Part shown: positions 53,923-63,146 of the stretch, one piece after another
How the letters are laid out: every line of letters begins with the position of its first letter
How positions within the stretch are numbered: position 1 is the first letter of the stretch
Source: Gluconobacter kondonii
Lineage (GTDB): Bacteria; Pseudomonadota; Alphaproteobacteria; Acetobacterales; Acetobacteraceae
Length of the DNA: 64,000 bases
Direction of reading: 5' to 3'
Assembly (NCBI RefSeq): GCF_002723995.1
Contig: NZ_BEWP01000003.1
Span: forward strand, 62,001 to 126,000
Position numbers and translations under genes: made by a program
Notes under the pieces: model-generated
What the model was told of the DNA's origin: nothing
Seen by the model: the letters and a program-made list of their open reading frames with translations, nothing else
Databases searched by the model: none

Positions 53923-54989
53923 CTCTTCCTTCGCCGCCGATGAGCCTTCTGGCTGAACTGACGCATCGTTGCCCGCTTTCCTGCCCCTATTGCTCCAATC
54001 CGCTTGAACTCGAACGAAAAGCCGCCGAACTCGACACAGCCGGCTGGCGCTCTGTGCTGGAACAGGCCGCCGAACTCGGTGTGTTGCAGGTTCATTTTTC
54101 CGGCGGTGAGCCGATGGCCCGACCCGACCTCGTCGAGCTGGTCGCCCTCGCGCGGGACCTCAATCTGTATTCCAACCTGATCACCTCCGGCGTCCTGCTT
54201 GACGAGGCGAAGCTGGAGGCGCTGGACAAGGCGGGGCTGGACCACATCCAGCTGTCCTTTCAGGACGTGACGGAGGCGGGCGCCGAGCGGATTGGCGGCC
54301 TCAAGGGGGCGCAGGCCCGCAAGATCGAGGCGGCACGGCTTATTCGGGCGTCCGGTATTCCGATGACGCTCAACTTTGTGGTGCACAGGGAAAATGTGGC
54401 CCGTATTCCCGAGATGTTTGCTCTGGCGCGGGAACTCGGGGCCGGTCGGGTGGAGATCGCGCATACCCAGTATTATGGCTGGGGACTGAAAAACCGCGAC
54501 GCGCTTCTGCCCAGCCGTGAGCAGCTTCAGGAGGCCACACGCGCTGTCGAGGCAGAGCGTGCGAAGGGTGGTCTTTCGGTTGATTATGTGACGCCGGATT
54601 ATCATGCAGACCGGCCAAAACCCTGTATGGGAGGTTGGGGTCAGCGTTTCGTGAATGTCACACCCTCAGGACGGGTGCTGCCGTGCCATGCGGCTGAAAT
54701 TATTCCCGATGTTGCCTTCCCGAATGTGCAGGACGGGACCCTGTCGGACATCTGGAACTGTTCGCCCCTGTTCAATATGTTTCGGGGGACGGACTGGATG
54801 CCGGAACCCTGCCGGTCCTGCGAGCGCAAGGAGCAGGACTGGGGCGGATGCCGCTGTCAGGCGCTGGCGTTGACGGGGAATGCCGCCAACACCGACCCGG
54901 TCTGTAGTCTCTCGCCGTTTCACGACCGTGTGGAAAAGGCCGTGGAGGAAGCATCAGAAAAGCCGGAACTTGTGTACCGGCGTTTCTGA
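53919..54989 (+). CDS. pqqE: Radical SAM PqqA crosslinking enzyme PqqE
   Basis: A 356-residue radical SAM enzyme that forms the C-C bond between Glu16 and Tyr20 of PqqA. The [4Fe-4S] motif CPLSCPYC uses Cys18, 22 and 25. SPASM-domain cysteines follow in [16 protein letters not shown] and [16 protein letters not shown]. Overlaps pqqD by 4 bp, completing the coupled cluster B-C-D-E. No pqqF/pqqG protease is in the window. Confidence 0.97.
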   Translation: MTLPSPPMSLLAELTHRCPLSCPYCSNPLELERKAAELDTAGWRSVLEQAAELGVLQVHFSGGEPMARPDLVELVALARDLNLYSNLITSGVLLDEAKLEALDKAGLDHIQLSFQDVTEAGAERIGGLKGAQARKIEAARLIRASGIPMTLNFVVHRENVARIPEMFALARELGAGRVEIAHTQYYGWGLKNRDALLPSREQLQEATRAVEAERAKGGLSVDYVTPDYHADRPKPCMGGWGQRFVNVTPSGRVLPCHAAEIIPDVAFPNVQDGTLSDIWNCSPLFNMFRGTDWMPEPCRSCERKEQDWGGCRCQALALTGNAANTDPVCSLSPFHDRVEKAVEEASEKPELVYRRF

Positions 54990-55013
54990 CAGGCGGCGCT
55001 TTTCCAGCAGGGA

Positions 55014-55493
55014 TCAGGAGCGGACGGGCACGTTGCGCAGGAAGGCCAGTGTTTCGACACAGGCCGCTGCGGCTTCACGGCCTTTGTTTTCGGCGTCTTC
55101 GCGGGAGCGGTCCACGGCCTGCTGTTCGGTGTAGGTCGTCAGGATGCCGAAAGCGATCGGCACTTCGGTGGCAAGCTGGGCCTGCATGATGCCGATGGTG
55201 GCACCCAGCGAGATGAACTCGAAATGCGCGGTGTCACCCTTGATGACGCAGCCGAGGCAGATCACGCCCTCGTATTGGCCGGATTTCGCCAGACGCTGGG
55301 CCAGAATGGGGAGTTCGAACGCGCCCGGCGCGTCATAGACGTCCACATCGGTGATGCCGCGCTCTTCGAGCCATTCCAGCGCGCCGTTCTTCAGGCCGCC
55401 GGTGATGCTCGTGTTGAAGCGGCTGGAGATGATGGCCACTTTCGGTGCGGGAGAAAGCTGCAGGTCGGGGGCTACGGGGATATGGGTGCTCAT
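55014..55493 (-). CDS. ribH: 6,7-dimethyl-8-ribityllumazine synthase
   Basis: A 159-residue enzyme for the penultimate step of riboflavin synthesis. SRFNTSITGGLKNGAL, APGAFELPILAQRLA and LGCVIKGDTAHFEFIS are diagnostic. It overlaps the ribBA stop by 4 bp and is the last gene of the operon; pqqE ends 24 bp away from the other side. Confidence 0.95.
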   Translation of the reverse strand: MSTHIPVAPDLQLSPAPKVAIISSRFNTSITGGLKNGALEWLEERGITDVDVYDAPGAFELPILAQRLAKSGQYEGVICLGCVIKGDTAHFEFISLGATIGIMQAQLATEVPIAFGILTTYTEQQAVDRSREDAENKGREAAAACVETLAFLRNVPVRS

Positions 55494-56743
55494 GCCGGCT
55501 GTTCCTGAAGGAAATGGCCCATCCGTGTGCGTTTGGTCGCAAGATAGGCGCGGTTGAAAGGATTGGCTTCGATTTCCAGCCGCTCGCTGGACTGCACGTC
55601 AAAGCCGAAGCGGACGAGGTTGGATTCCTTGTCCGGATTGTTCGTCAGAAGACGGAGCGAACTCACGCCCAGATGCCGCAGCAGGTCCGCCGCTGCGTCC
55701 CATTCGCGGGCATCGGCGGGCAGGCCAAGGGCCTCGTTGGCCTCGACCGTGTCCATGCCATGATCCTGAAGCTCGTAGGCGCGGATCTTGTTGGCCAGTC
55801 CGATCCCACGGCCTTCATGGCCTCGCAGATAAACCAGCACGCCGGACTCGGATGCCGAAATCCGCTCCAGAGCCTCGCGGAGCTGCGCGCCGCAGTCGCA
55901 GCGCATGGAGCCGAGCGCATCGCCCGTCACACATTCCGAATGCAGACGCACCAACGGCACGCCCTTGGATGGATCGCCCTTCACCAGCGCGACATGCTCT
56001 ACGCCATCGACGGCGCGGAAGGCGTGGATGCGCAGATCGTGGCCGCCGAAAATGCTGGGGAGGGCGGATTCGGCCACCATTTCGCCCGCAGCCGGAACGG
56101 GCGTGCAGATCAGATCGTGGCCCGCGATGGCGCCACGTCCATGCTCGCGGCACCAGTCCTGAAGGTCGGCGATGCTGACGATGGGCATGTTGTGGCGGGC
56201 GGCGTATTTCCGCAGTTCCGGCAGGCGCATCATGCTGCCGTCATCGGCCATGATCTCGCAGATCACGCCCGCGGGTTCCAGCCCGGCCAGACGCGCGATG
56301 TCGATGGACCCCTCCGTATGACCGTTGCGGCCCAGAACGCCCTCGGGATGCGCGCGGAGCGGGAAGATATGCCCCGGCGAGACGAGGTCGTCTGGCTTAG
56401 CTGCGGGGTTGGCGGCGATGACGATCGTGCGGGCGCGGTCTGCGGCAGAAATGCCGGTCGTCACACCTGTTGCCGCTTCGATCGAAACCGTGAAGGCTGT
56501 GCCACGCGGGTCGCGGTTGCGGGCCACCATGGGGGGCAGGGCCAGACGGTCCGCCTGTTCGGCTTCCAGTGGCAGGCAGATCAGGCCGCGCGCCTCACGA
56601 ACCATGAAGTTGATGGCTTCCGGCGTGGCGAACTGCGCCGCCATGACCAGATCGCCCTCGTTCTCCCGGTTTTCGTCATCGACCATGACGACCATGCCGC
56701 CAGCGCGGATGGCCTCGATGGCGGTTTTCAGGGACGGCTTCAT
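55490..56743 (-). CDS. ribBA: Bifunctional DHBP synthase / GTP cyclohydrolase II
   Basis: A 417-residue fusion. The N-terminal part (about 1-205) makes 3,4-dihydroxy-2-butanone 4-phosphate (DDENRENEGD at 22-31, HTEGS at 142-146). The C-terminal part is GTP cyclohydrolase II with zinc cysteines at 271, 282 and 284 and GRGIGL. Both halves keep their active-site residues. It overlaps both neighbours by 4 bp. Confidence 0.95.
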   Translation of the reverse strand: MKPSLKTAIEAIRAGGMVVMVDDENRENEGDLVMAAQFATPEAINFMVREARGLICLPLEAEQADRLALPPMVARNRDPRGTAFTVSIEAATGVTTGISAADRARTIVIAANPAAKPDDLVSPGHIFPLRAHPEGVLGRNGHTEGSIDIARLAGLEPAGVICEIMADDGSMMRLPELRKYAARHNMPIVSIADLQDWCREHGRGAIAGHDLICTPVPAAGEMVAESALPSIFGGHDLRIHAFRAVDGVEHVALVKGDPSKGVPLVRLHSECVTGDALGSMRCDCGAQLREALERISASESGVLVYLRGHEGRGIGLANKIRAYELQDHGMDTVEANEALGLPADAREWDAAADLLRHLGVSSLRLLTNNPDKESNLVRFGFDVQSSERLEIEANPFNRAYLATKRTRMGHFLQEQPA

Positions 56744-57378
56744 GAGGCCACCTTTCCAAGGCTGGGGGAGAACCGCAGCAGGTTCTCGACATATTTGGAC
56801 AGCACATCGACTTCCACATCCATCCGGTCTCCGACCGACAGCGTGGAGAGGTTGGTGTGCTCCCAGGTGTGCGGGATGATCGTCAGGCCGACTTCAAAAC
56901 CGGGCTGATTGCCGCGCGTGATGTCGTCATGCAGATCGTTTACCGTCAGGCTGATGCCGTCGAAGGTGATGGAGCCCTTTTCCACGACATACTGGCGCAG
57001 CGCCTGCGGGACGAACACGCGCAGGGCATAGGAATCCCCGGCTTTTTCAACGCTGGCGAGGGTCGCCACGCCATCCACATGACCCTGCACGATATGGCCC
57101 GAAAGGCGCGTACTGGCGGCGACGGCGCGTTCCAGATTGACGCGCGATCCGGTTTTCAGCTGATCCAGCGGTGTTCGGGACAGCGTCTCGCCGCTGAGAT
57201 GGAACGTCGCCACGCCTGCTGAATCGAAAGTCTCGACCGTCAGACACACACCATTGATCGCCACGCTTTCGCCGAGTTCCAGATCGGGGAATCCGGTCTC
57301 TACGGTCAGGTCCATGGCCTTGTCGCGGACGGAGGCGGCGCGGACTGTGCCCAGACGCTCTATGATTCCAGAGAACAT
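56740..57378 (-). CDS. ribE: Riboflavin synthase, alpha subunit
   Basis: A 212-residue protein of two lumazine-binding repeats. MFSGIIERLGTV at the start and GHIVQGHVDGVA in the first half, with FEVGLTIIPHTWEHTNLSTLSVGDRMDVEVDVLSKYVE in the second, are typical. It catalyses the dismutation of two lumazines to riboflavin. Its start lies 19 bp inside the ribD end. Confidence 0.95.
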   Translation of the reverse strand: MFSGIIERLGTVRAASVRDKAMDLTVETGFPDLELGESVAINGVCLTVETFDSAGVATFHLSGETLSRTPLDQLKTGSRVNLERAVAASTRLSGHIVQGHVDGVATLASVEKAGDSYALRVFVPQALRQYVVEKGSITFDGISLTVNDLHDDITRGNQPGFEVGLTIIPHTWEHTNLSTLSVGDRMDVEVDVLSKYVENLLRFSPSLGKVAS

Positions 57379-58394
57379 GCGTTTTCCCTCAGCAGTCGCA
57401 GCGGGCTTTCGTCCCGCGATTTCAGATCGATGCGGTCAGTGGCCGCAGTTTTATGAATGGTGAGCCAGTCGTCCCACAGCCCGGCCTCGGCGACGGAGGC
57501 CAGCAGGGCCGGTCCGGCTTCGATCATCGCCCAGTTTGCGCCGCGCTCCGCCAGCAGGGCCGGGACGGAGAGCAGGTCGGAACTGGTAAGGACCTCGAAC
57601 CCATTTTCTGTCATCTCCGCAACCCAGTCCGCCGGAAGGCGGCCGTGGCGGTCGCAGACGACCAGAAGGCGCGGCTTGCGGCCCTCATGGTCCGGGATAT
57701 GCCGGACTGTGAAGCGCGGGCGGTCCGCCAGAACGGTGCCGATCCCGGTGATGATTGCGTCCGTCGCCCGGCGTAGGCGATGCGCGAGGGTGAGCGAGGT
57801 CGGGGAGGTGAAGGTTTTCTGGCCCGGCGGTGGCACCATGGAGCCGTGTTTGTCCAGCGCCTGTTTAACACTGATCCATGGGCGGTGCCGGACGACGCGG
57901 CTTGCGAAAGGGGCCAGAAGGGCCTGGCAGTCGCGGGCCAGATCGGCCATGTCCGGCCGGTCCGCCAGCATGACCACGCGTTTTGCACCGGGCTCTTCGC
58001 GCAGCCGGACGGCTCCACCCGATGCCTGCGGGTTCGGATCGGCCACACCAATCCAGACCTCCCGAACCGGGCTGTTGCGCAGGGCCTCGCTGCACGGAGG
58101 GGTGCGCCCGGTGTGATTGCAGGGCTCCAGCGTGACGAGGGCCACCCGTGCCTGATCCAGTACACCCGCCGCACGCGCCTGCGCCAGAGCCATGGCTTCA
58201 GCATGGGGCTGTCCCGCGCGTGGATGAACGCCGACCGTCAGCACACGGCCTTCCGCATCCAGTAGCGCACATCCGACGGACGGGTTGGGTGCCGTGGCAC
58301 CAAAGGTCTCGACAGCCTGCGAGATGGCCGCACGAAATCCGTCGCGAATGGTGCTCGGTGCTACGGTGTCGGAAAAGGTGGTCTGGTCAGGCAA
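57360..58394 (-). CDS. ribD: Bifunctional riboflavin deaminase/reductase
   Basis: A 344-residue enzyme. The N-terminal deaminase carries the zinc site HAE (64-66), PC (91-92) and C101; the C-terminal half (about 150-340) is the NADPH-dependent reductase. It converts the GTP cyclohydrolase II product towards the ribitylamino-uracil. First gene after the FMN riboswitch, with a 120-bp leader. Confidence 0.94.
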   Translation of the reverse strand: MPDQTTFSDTVAPSTIRDGFRAAISQAVETFGATAPNPSVGCALLDAEGRVLTVGVHPRAGQPHAEAMALAQARAAGVLDQARVALVTLEPCNHTGRTPPCSEALRNSPVREVWIGVADPNPQASGGAVRLREEPGAKRVVMLADRPDMADLARDCQALLAPFASRVVRHRPWISVKQALDKHGSMVPPPGQKTFTSPTSLTLAHRLRRATDAIITGIGTVLADRPRFTVRHIPDHEGRKPRLLVVCDRHGRLPADWVAEMTENGFEVLTSSDLLSVPALLAERGANWAMIEAGPALLASVAEAGLWDDWLTIHKTAATDRIDLKSRDESPLRLLRENACSLES

Positions 58395-58513
58395 GTTGCG
58401 TCTTCTGGTCCCGTTACGATCGGGACGTCCGCAAGGCGCACGCTGCCCTTAGCCGGAACGGAAAACAGGCGGGGCGGCAAGTGCCCAACCTGTCCGTGAC
58501 CGGACAAGTGCTG

Positions 58514-58665
58514 CGTTCTCTTCCATCCGGACTATGACCGTCGGCTCCGGAGTCTCACCGGATCTGCTTGTCCCTTCCGGACCGAAATCCGGAAGGCGCT
58601 CGCGGGCTGAGGCGGATAAATCCGCCAATACCGCCGGTGGGGAGTTTCACCCCGCCCTGAGAACG
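58514..58665 (-). promoter_or_regulatory. FMN riboswitch
   Basis: On the minus strand P1 is CGTTCTC (from 58665) pairing with GAGAACG at the other end (58520-58514). Conserved elements GGGCGGGGTGAAACTCCCCACCGGCGGTA, GAGCGCC, GGTGAGACTCCGGAGCCGACGGTCATAGTCCGGATG match the RFN element. It precedes ribD by about 120 bp. The leader from 58395 to 58513 contains small GC-rich palindromes, consistent with an expression platform. FMN would switch off rib transcription or translation. Confidence 0.95.
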
Positions 58666-58764
58666 TCTGTGTTCGAATCAAACTATGGAACCGTCCGGAC
58701 AGGAATGACAAGCAAAAATCTACAAAGGCCTGTTCTCCAAGCCGAAGTCAGGACGTGCCGATAC

Positions 58765-58794
58765 AAAAAAACCGCCGGTCGGGGACCGGCGGTT
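58765..58794 (-). terminator. Rho-independent terminator of the entericidin gene
   Basis: An 11-bp stem (58770-58780 with 58784-58794) with 3-nt loop, followed on the minus strand by seven T. It starts about 30 bp after the lipoprotein stop. Confidence 0.88.
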
Positions 58795-58825
58795 CTGAAA
58801 GCCCGAACTGGGGTTTTCGCGAAAA

Positions 58826-59014
58826 TCAGGGGGAAACGCCCGTGTGACGGTCAATCGCGCCCTGCGTTGCGGTTGCGCCGCGGGTAACGTTGTGACCGAC
58901 GGAGCTCACGTCCTGACCAGCGCCGCGCACGGTGTTGCAGGCAGACAGCGTGACGGCCGAACCCGAGAGAAGGGCCAGCGAAAGAGCAATACGTGCAATG
59001 AACTTGGTGGACAT
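58826..59014 (-). CDS. Entericidin-like small lipoprotein
   Basis: A 62-residue protein with a lipoprotein signal peptide (LSGSAVTLSAC, lipidated Cys near residue 26) and the entericidin-type NTVRGAGQDVSSVG segment after it. Entericidins are small cell-envelope proteins linked to stress. The frame is open upstream to 59056, but ATG 59014 follows a GAGGA ribosome-binding site and starts the family domain. Confidence 0.85.
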   Translation of the reverse strand: MSTKFIARIALSLALLSGSAVTLSACNTVRGAGQDVSSVGHNVTRGATATQGAIDRHTGVSP

Positions 59015-59193
59015 GAAAAAATCCTCTTGAAGAGCGTTTCGCCATCTAAACGACATTTCATGACAATGGTTCGCGGCTGTGGGAGAAATTTTTTCAGACT
59101 ATCCCCGGTCCGGATTGAAAGTCGTTTCATCCGCTCTGAACGAATGGTGCTGTGAGGCGCTTTGTGAAGAGTTTTCGCTTTTTGTGAGGATCC

Positions 59194-60654
59194 ATGCCCC
59201 GTTCCCGGACCCAATCTTCTTCTTCCCGACAGACCCGGCCAGCCATCGTCTGGTTTCGGGACGATCTGCGTCTGGCGGACCATCCTGCGCTGCATGAGGC
59301 GGCGTCCGGTCGGCCGCTGATCTGTGTTTATGTTCTTGATGACGTGACCCCGGCTCTGCATCCGGTCGGATCGGCGTTGCGGTGGTGGCTTCATGGGGCA
59401 CTGGCGGATCTACGCGCGCAACTGGAAAGTCGGGGCGGGACATTGTTGACTCTCGCGGGGTCTGCCGAGGATCTGCTTCCGCAGCTTGCGCGGCACATGG
59501 ATGCGGGTTCAGTACACTGGCACTATCGTCTGCATGAACGCGAACGGGCGCAGGACGATCGGATCCAGCAGGCTCTGGAACAGCAGGACTGTGAGGTTCG
59601 GGCGCACTGGGGAACGGTTCTGCTTGATCCGGACACGGTGCGGACGAAGCAGGGTGGATTCTATAAAGTCTGCGGTTCATTCTGGAAAGCGCTTCAGACG
59701 CACATCGTACCGGAGCCGTTGGGAATGCCGGACGGGCTATCATTTCAGGATGTTCCGGACTCTGTTCTGCCGGATAAACGGTTGAATGAAGCGGATCTCT
59801 GTCCGCGGGTTCCGGACTGGGCAGCGGGGTTCCGCACAACTTGGGAGCCGGGAGAAGCGGAAGGGCAGGAGCATCTTGAAGATTTTCTGAAAGATGCTGT
59901 TGCAGAGTATCCGAGGGGTCGGGACAGGGTGGCGGAGGAAGGAACGTCGCGCCTGTCGCCGTATCTTGCGTCCGGTGCGGTTTCACCTCGTCAGGTCTGG
60001 GCGGCGTTGCAGACGCATGGCGCGCATACGGATGGGCCGCGGATTTTCCTGTCAGAGCTCGGATGGCGGGAATTTGCCCGCTACACGCTGTATCACCTGC
60101 CGCAACTGCCGTTTGAAAACCTTAGTGCGAAATTTTCCGGGATGCGTTGGCGGAACAGTGCCGCAGATCTGAAGGCGTGGCAGCGCGGGCAAACCGGGGT
60201 GCCGATCGTGGACGCGGGGATGCGCCAGCTCTGGCAGACGGGCTGGATGCATAACAGGGCGCGGATGATCGTGGGGTCGTTTCTGACGAAGCATCTGCTG
60301 ATCGACTGGAAAGAAGGGGAGGCGTGGTTCCGCGATACGCTGGTGGATGCGGATTTTGCGAACAACGCCATGAACTGGCAGTGGGTCGCGGGGACGGGCA
60401 TCGAAGCCACGCCGTTTTTCCGGATTTTCAACCCGACGCGACAGGCCGAAAAGTTTGACCCGGACGGCGATTATATCCGTCAGTGGGTGCCTGAACTGCG
60501 CCGTCTGTCAGGAAAAGCGCTGTTCGAGCCTTGGGCCGCGAAGGAGGCGGATCTGCGACAGGGGGGAGTGATTCTGGGCAAGACCTACCCGCGCCCCATC
60601 GTCGATCTGAAAGACGGGCGGGATCGCGCCCTTCAGGCCTTCAGGGCGCTTTGA
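59194..60654 (+). CDS. phrB: Deoxyribodipyrimidine photolyase
   Basis: A 486-residue flavoprotein repairing UV-induced cyclobutane dimers with blue light. The antenna domain starts with IVWFRDDLRLADHPAL. The FAD domain has SRLSPYLASGAVSPRQ, ELGWREFARYTLYH, WQRGQTGVPIVDAGMRQLWQTGWMHNRARMIVGSFLTKHLLIDW (the classical signature) and ANNAMNWQWVAGTG. A short basic Gln/Ser-rich leader precedes it. GAGGA lies before ATG 59194. Confidence 0.94.
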   Translation: MPRSRTQSSSSRQTRPAIVWFRDDLRLADHPALHEAASGRPLICVYVLDDVTPALHPVGSALRWWLHGALADLRAQLESRGGTLLTLAGSAEDLLPQLARHMDAGSVHWHYRLHERERAQDDRIQQALEQQDCEVRAHWGTVLLDPDTVRTKQGGFYKVCGSFWKALQTHIVPEPLGMPDGLSFQDVPDSVLPDKRLNEADLCPRVPDWAAGFRTTWEPGEAEGQEHLEDFLKDAVAEYPRGRDRVAEEGTSRLSPYLASGAVSPRQVWAALQTHGAHTDGPRIFLSELGWREFARYTLYHLPQLPFENLSAKFSGMRWRNSAADLKAWQRGQTGVPIVDAGMRQLWQTGWMHNRARMIVGSFLTKHLLIDWKEGEAWFRDTLVDADFANNAMNWQWVAGTGIEATPFFRIFNPTRQAEKFDPDGDYIRQWVPELRRLSGKALFEPWAAKEADLRQGGVILGKTYPRPIVDLKDGRDRALQAFRAL

Positions 60655-60666
60655 GGCCCTGAAATT

Positions 60667-60688
60667 CCGGCCCCGCGAAAGGGGCCGG
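60667..60688. terminator. Bidirectional hairpin between photolyase and the secreted protein gene
   Basis: An 8-bp perfect stem (60667-60674 with 60681-60688) with loop GCGAAA lies between the convergent 3' ends. T-runs are poor on both strands, so termination is likely but not certain. Confidence 0.55.
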
Positions 60689-60698
60689 AGCGACCGGA

Positions 60699-61154
60699 TC
60701 AGAGGCCGCCGTTCAGGAAGTTGCTGACATCGCCGCGGGTTTTGCTGCCCAGAGCGTTGAGGCGGTTGCGCTGTTCCTGCGGGGCATTCTTGAGCTGCTG
60801 CAAGCGCTGGTTTTCCTGATCGCGCAGGTTGGTCAGCTTGGACTGTTCGCCAGCGATCTGCTTCTGAAGACGCGCCTTCTCGTTGGCCGGAGCGTTCGTG
60901 TATTTGTCCTTCAGGTCCTGAATCCGCTTTTCGCGCGCGGCCTGAGCGTCCTGCGACTGCTTCTGGTAGTTCTGGACCTTGCTGTTCAGGCAGTCTTCCC
61001 GCTGTGCCAGACGTCCGATGACATCATTCTGGCCAGTCTGCTGGCAGGCGCTGGATGCTGTGGTGCCCGCCGCATAAGCCTGCGGAGCAAGGGAAACGGC
61101 TCCGGCAATCAGTCCGACAGCAAGCATCGTGCGGGGGGAAGGAATGAAAATCAT
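60699..61154 (-). CDS. Secreted coiled-coil protein of unknown function
   Basis: A 151-residue protein. A signal peptide (about 1-29, ending AYA) is followed by two cysteines (residues 37 and 54) and a long Gln/Arg/Lys-rich helix (about 58-130) that should form a coiled coil. It ends SNFLNGGL. It may be periplasmic or surface-attached. No homology is recognised. It lies between the convergent photolyase gene and the FNR-type gene on the same strand. Confidence 0.6.
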   Translation of the reverse strand: MIFIPSPRTMLAVGLIAGAVSLAPQAYAAGTTASSACQQTGQNDVIGRLAQREDCLNSKVQNYQKQSQDAQAAREKRIQDLKDKYTNAPANEKARLQKQIAGEQSKLTNLRDQENQRLQQLKNAPQEQRNRLNALGSKTRGDVSNFLNGGL

Positions 61155-61226
61155 GACATCTCCTGTAAACGATCAGTAAAACATAGAGCGTCCTGATGGC
61201 GGGAATGTGGCTTTTTGAAAAGGGTC

Positions 61227-61949
61227 CTATTCCATGCCTTCTGCGATCGTCGATATCCGTTCAGGCATCAGTAATGTGATGTGGGTAATGCTTCGGATAC
61301 TGATGAGTTTTTCTTTTTTGAAGGCGCTGAGGATCCGGCTGACCGTTTCAATAGTGAGTCCGAGATAATCCGCGATATCAGTCCGGGGCATTGGCAGGTC
61401 GAGTTCGACCGGGTGGGAGAGGTCTGGCTTTTCCAAGTGCTGGCAGCGTTCGATCAGGAAGGTGGCCACGCGCTCGCGGGCTGTCTTGCGGCCCAGCAGG
61501 GTCATGCGGGCCTGCATCAGGGCGAGTTCGCGGGAGGCTTCTTCGCGCAGGCGGTGTTCAAGGTTGGGAAAACGTTCGGTCAGGCGCTGCATGCCGGCAT
61601 GGGGGAAGCGGCAGAGCGTTGCTCCGCCGAGGGCTTCGGCGCCGAAAGCGTAGCTGGTCGAGGCGGCGAGTCCGAGAAAATGTCCGCCTTCTGCAAAGCC
61701 TGTAATCTGGCGCCGCCCATCCGGCAGAAGCGTGAAGAGTTTGACCCTGCCGCCGGTCACCACAAAGAAATCGTTGGCCGGTGCGCCCTCTTCTATAAAG
61801 GATCGACCGTCGGCAACGGTCATTCGTGAAGACTCGTTGGCAAGAATGGCAAGGTCACAGTCGTCAATGCTGCTGCACACGCTCAGACGTCGTCCTACGC
61901 AATGGGCGCATCGATCATGGACATCTTCAGGAGTATGTGACGCAGACAT
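61227..61949 (-). CDS. FNR-type transcriptional regulator (Crp/Fnr family)
   Basis: A 240-residue regulator. The N-terminal cysteines at 14, 17 and 25 plus C113 match the C-x2-C-x7-C ... C pattern that holds the oxygen-sensing [4Fe-4S] cluster in FnrN-type proteins; C31 is an extra one. The cNMP-like fold covers about 35-150 and the helix-turn-helix TDIADYLGLTIETVSRIL carries the E-x2-S-R triad specific for TTGAT half-sites. From memory the gene corresponds to GoxR (GOX0974) of G. oxydans, a regulator of respiration and redox genes. The upstream codons to 62000 are less likely coding. Confidence 0.88.
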   Translation of the reverse strand: MSASHTPEDVHDRCAHCVGRRLSVCSSIDDCDLAILANESSRMTVADGRSFIEEGAPANDFFVVTGGRVKLFTLLPDGRRQITGFAEGGHFLGLAASTSYAFGAEALGGATLCRFPHAGMQRLTERFPNLEHRLREEASRELALMQARMTLLGRKTARERVATFLIERCQHLEKPDLSHPVELDLPMPRTDIADYLGLTIETVSRILSAFKKEKLISIRSITHITLLMPERISTIAEGME

Positions 61950-62022
61950 GATGAATCCTGTTCCCGTTGTGCTGAGCGCAGCCTGAAGACTTTCAGCCAC
62001 ACTACCACATAATTTACCAGAC

Positions 62023-62036
62023 TTGATTCAGGTCAA
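62023..62036. promoter_or_regulatory. FNR box between the FNR-type gene and ompW
   Basis: TTGAT-TCAG-GTCAA matches the FNR consensus TTGAT-N4-ATCAA in 9 of 10 positions. It lies 74 bp upstream of the regulator start and 59 bp upstream of ompW, so it may control both, including autoregulation. The regulator carries the E-SR recognition triad that fits this half-site. Confidence 0.72.
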
Positions 62037-62094
62037 TGTGATGGAAGGGGAGGAGTGCTTTGTGAGGCTCAACGAATGGTGATGGAAATTCCAG

Positions 62095-62886
62095 ATGAAA
62101 TTTAACGCTTTCGCGCTGGCTGCCGCAGTCGGCGCCGTTGCAACTCCCGCGTTTGCACAGGTTTCTGCTCCGGCTCCGCAGGCCACGGTCAGTGCGCCGA
62201 TGACGGCGGCTCCTGTGCCGTCCGTGAACATCCATGCACCTGCGTCCGGCCATTGCGGCCTCTTCCAGACCTGCGCCAACACGCGCATCGGTCTGGGCAA
62301 GGGTGACTTCATCGTTCGTCTGTCCGCCCTTGGCGTCATGCCGGAAGACCGTGACAGCAGCCTGAGACTGAACGGCGCGCATCTCGGTGGCCGCGTCAAG
62401 ACGACGCGTCAGGTCATGCCGGAGCTGACGTTTGAATATTTCTTCACGGACAACGTTTCGGTCGACCTGATTGCCGCCAGCACGCGTCATGAGATCGCTG
62501 CTGAAGGCGTTCCGGGTCTGGGCAAGGTTGATGTGGGCAGCGCCTGGGTTCTGCCGCCGACCGTCACGTTTGCTTGGCATTTCCGTCCGCACAAGCGCTT
62601 CAACCCCTATGCGGGTATTGGTGCGACGCTGGCATGGTTCCATAACGTGTCCCCTGCTGGTGGTCCGCTCACGCAGAAGCTCAATATCGGCGTGACGGGT
62701 GGCCCGTCTGTCAATGTCGGTTTCGACTATCAGGTCGTTGGCAACTGGTTCTTCAACTTCGACGTCAAGCAGATGTTCATGCGGGTCCATGCCTGGGCGC
62801 AGAACAATGCCGAGACCACGAAGATCACGGCGCATGACTCGCTCGATCCGACCGTCGTTGGTGCAGGTATCGAATACCGCTTCTGA
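62095..62886 (+). CDS. ompW: OmpW-family outer-membrane protein
   Basis: A 263-residue protein. The signal peptide is residues 1-21 (ending AFA), followed by a low-complexity linker to about 60, then an 8-stranded OmpW barrel ending in phenylalanine. KGDFIVRLSALGVMPED, LPPTVTFAWHF, NPYAGIGATLAWF and FDVKQMFMRVHA are typical. OmpW forms a hydrophobic channel and is under oxygen control in enterobacteria, which fits its place across from an FNR-type regulator. Confidence 0.88.
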   Translation: MKFNAFALAAAVGAVATPAFAQVSAPAPQATVSAPMTAAPVPSVNIHAPASGHCGLFQTCANTRIGLGKGDFIVRLSALGVMPEDRDSSLRLNGAHLGGRVKTTRQVMPELTFEYFFTDNVSVDLIAASTRHEIAAEGVPGLGKVDVGSAWVLPPTVTFAWHFRPHKRFNPYAGIGATLAWFHNVSPAGGPLTQKLNIGVTGGPSVNVGFDYQVVGNWFFNFDVKQMFMRVHAWAQNNAETTKITAHDSLDPTVVGAGIEYRF

Positions 62887-62914
62887 TTTTCGGGTCAGAA
62901 ACTGGCGTATCAGG

Positions 62915-62946
62915 AAAGCGGCCTTTCTCCGGAGGGCCGCTTTTTT
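62915..62946 (+). terminator. Rho-independent terminator of ompW
   Basis: An 8-9-bp GC-rich stem (62915-62923 with 62935-62943) with an 11-nt loop is followed by T6. It begins 29 bp after ompW. Confidence 0.85.
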
Positions 62947-63146
62947 GCATTTTTGCGGCAATCACATAAAACTTTTGCAATCCGGTCATTCGGTCAGTGC
63001 AAAAATCTCTTCGTTTCCGTATGTGACGTCTGGCGTCCTTCCATGGGATATGAAATCGTTCGGGTCGTGGCCAACAGGCCATTCTCTAGACGTTTCAGTC
63101 AAAACGGGACGTCTGTCCTGACAGAGTTACGGGGTTTTCTATCAGC

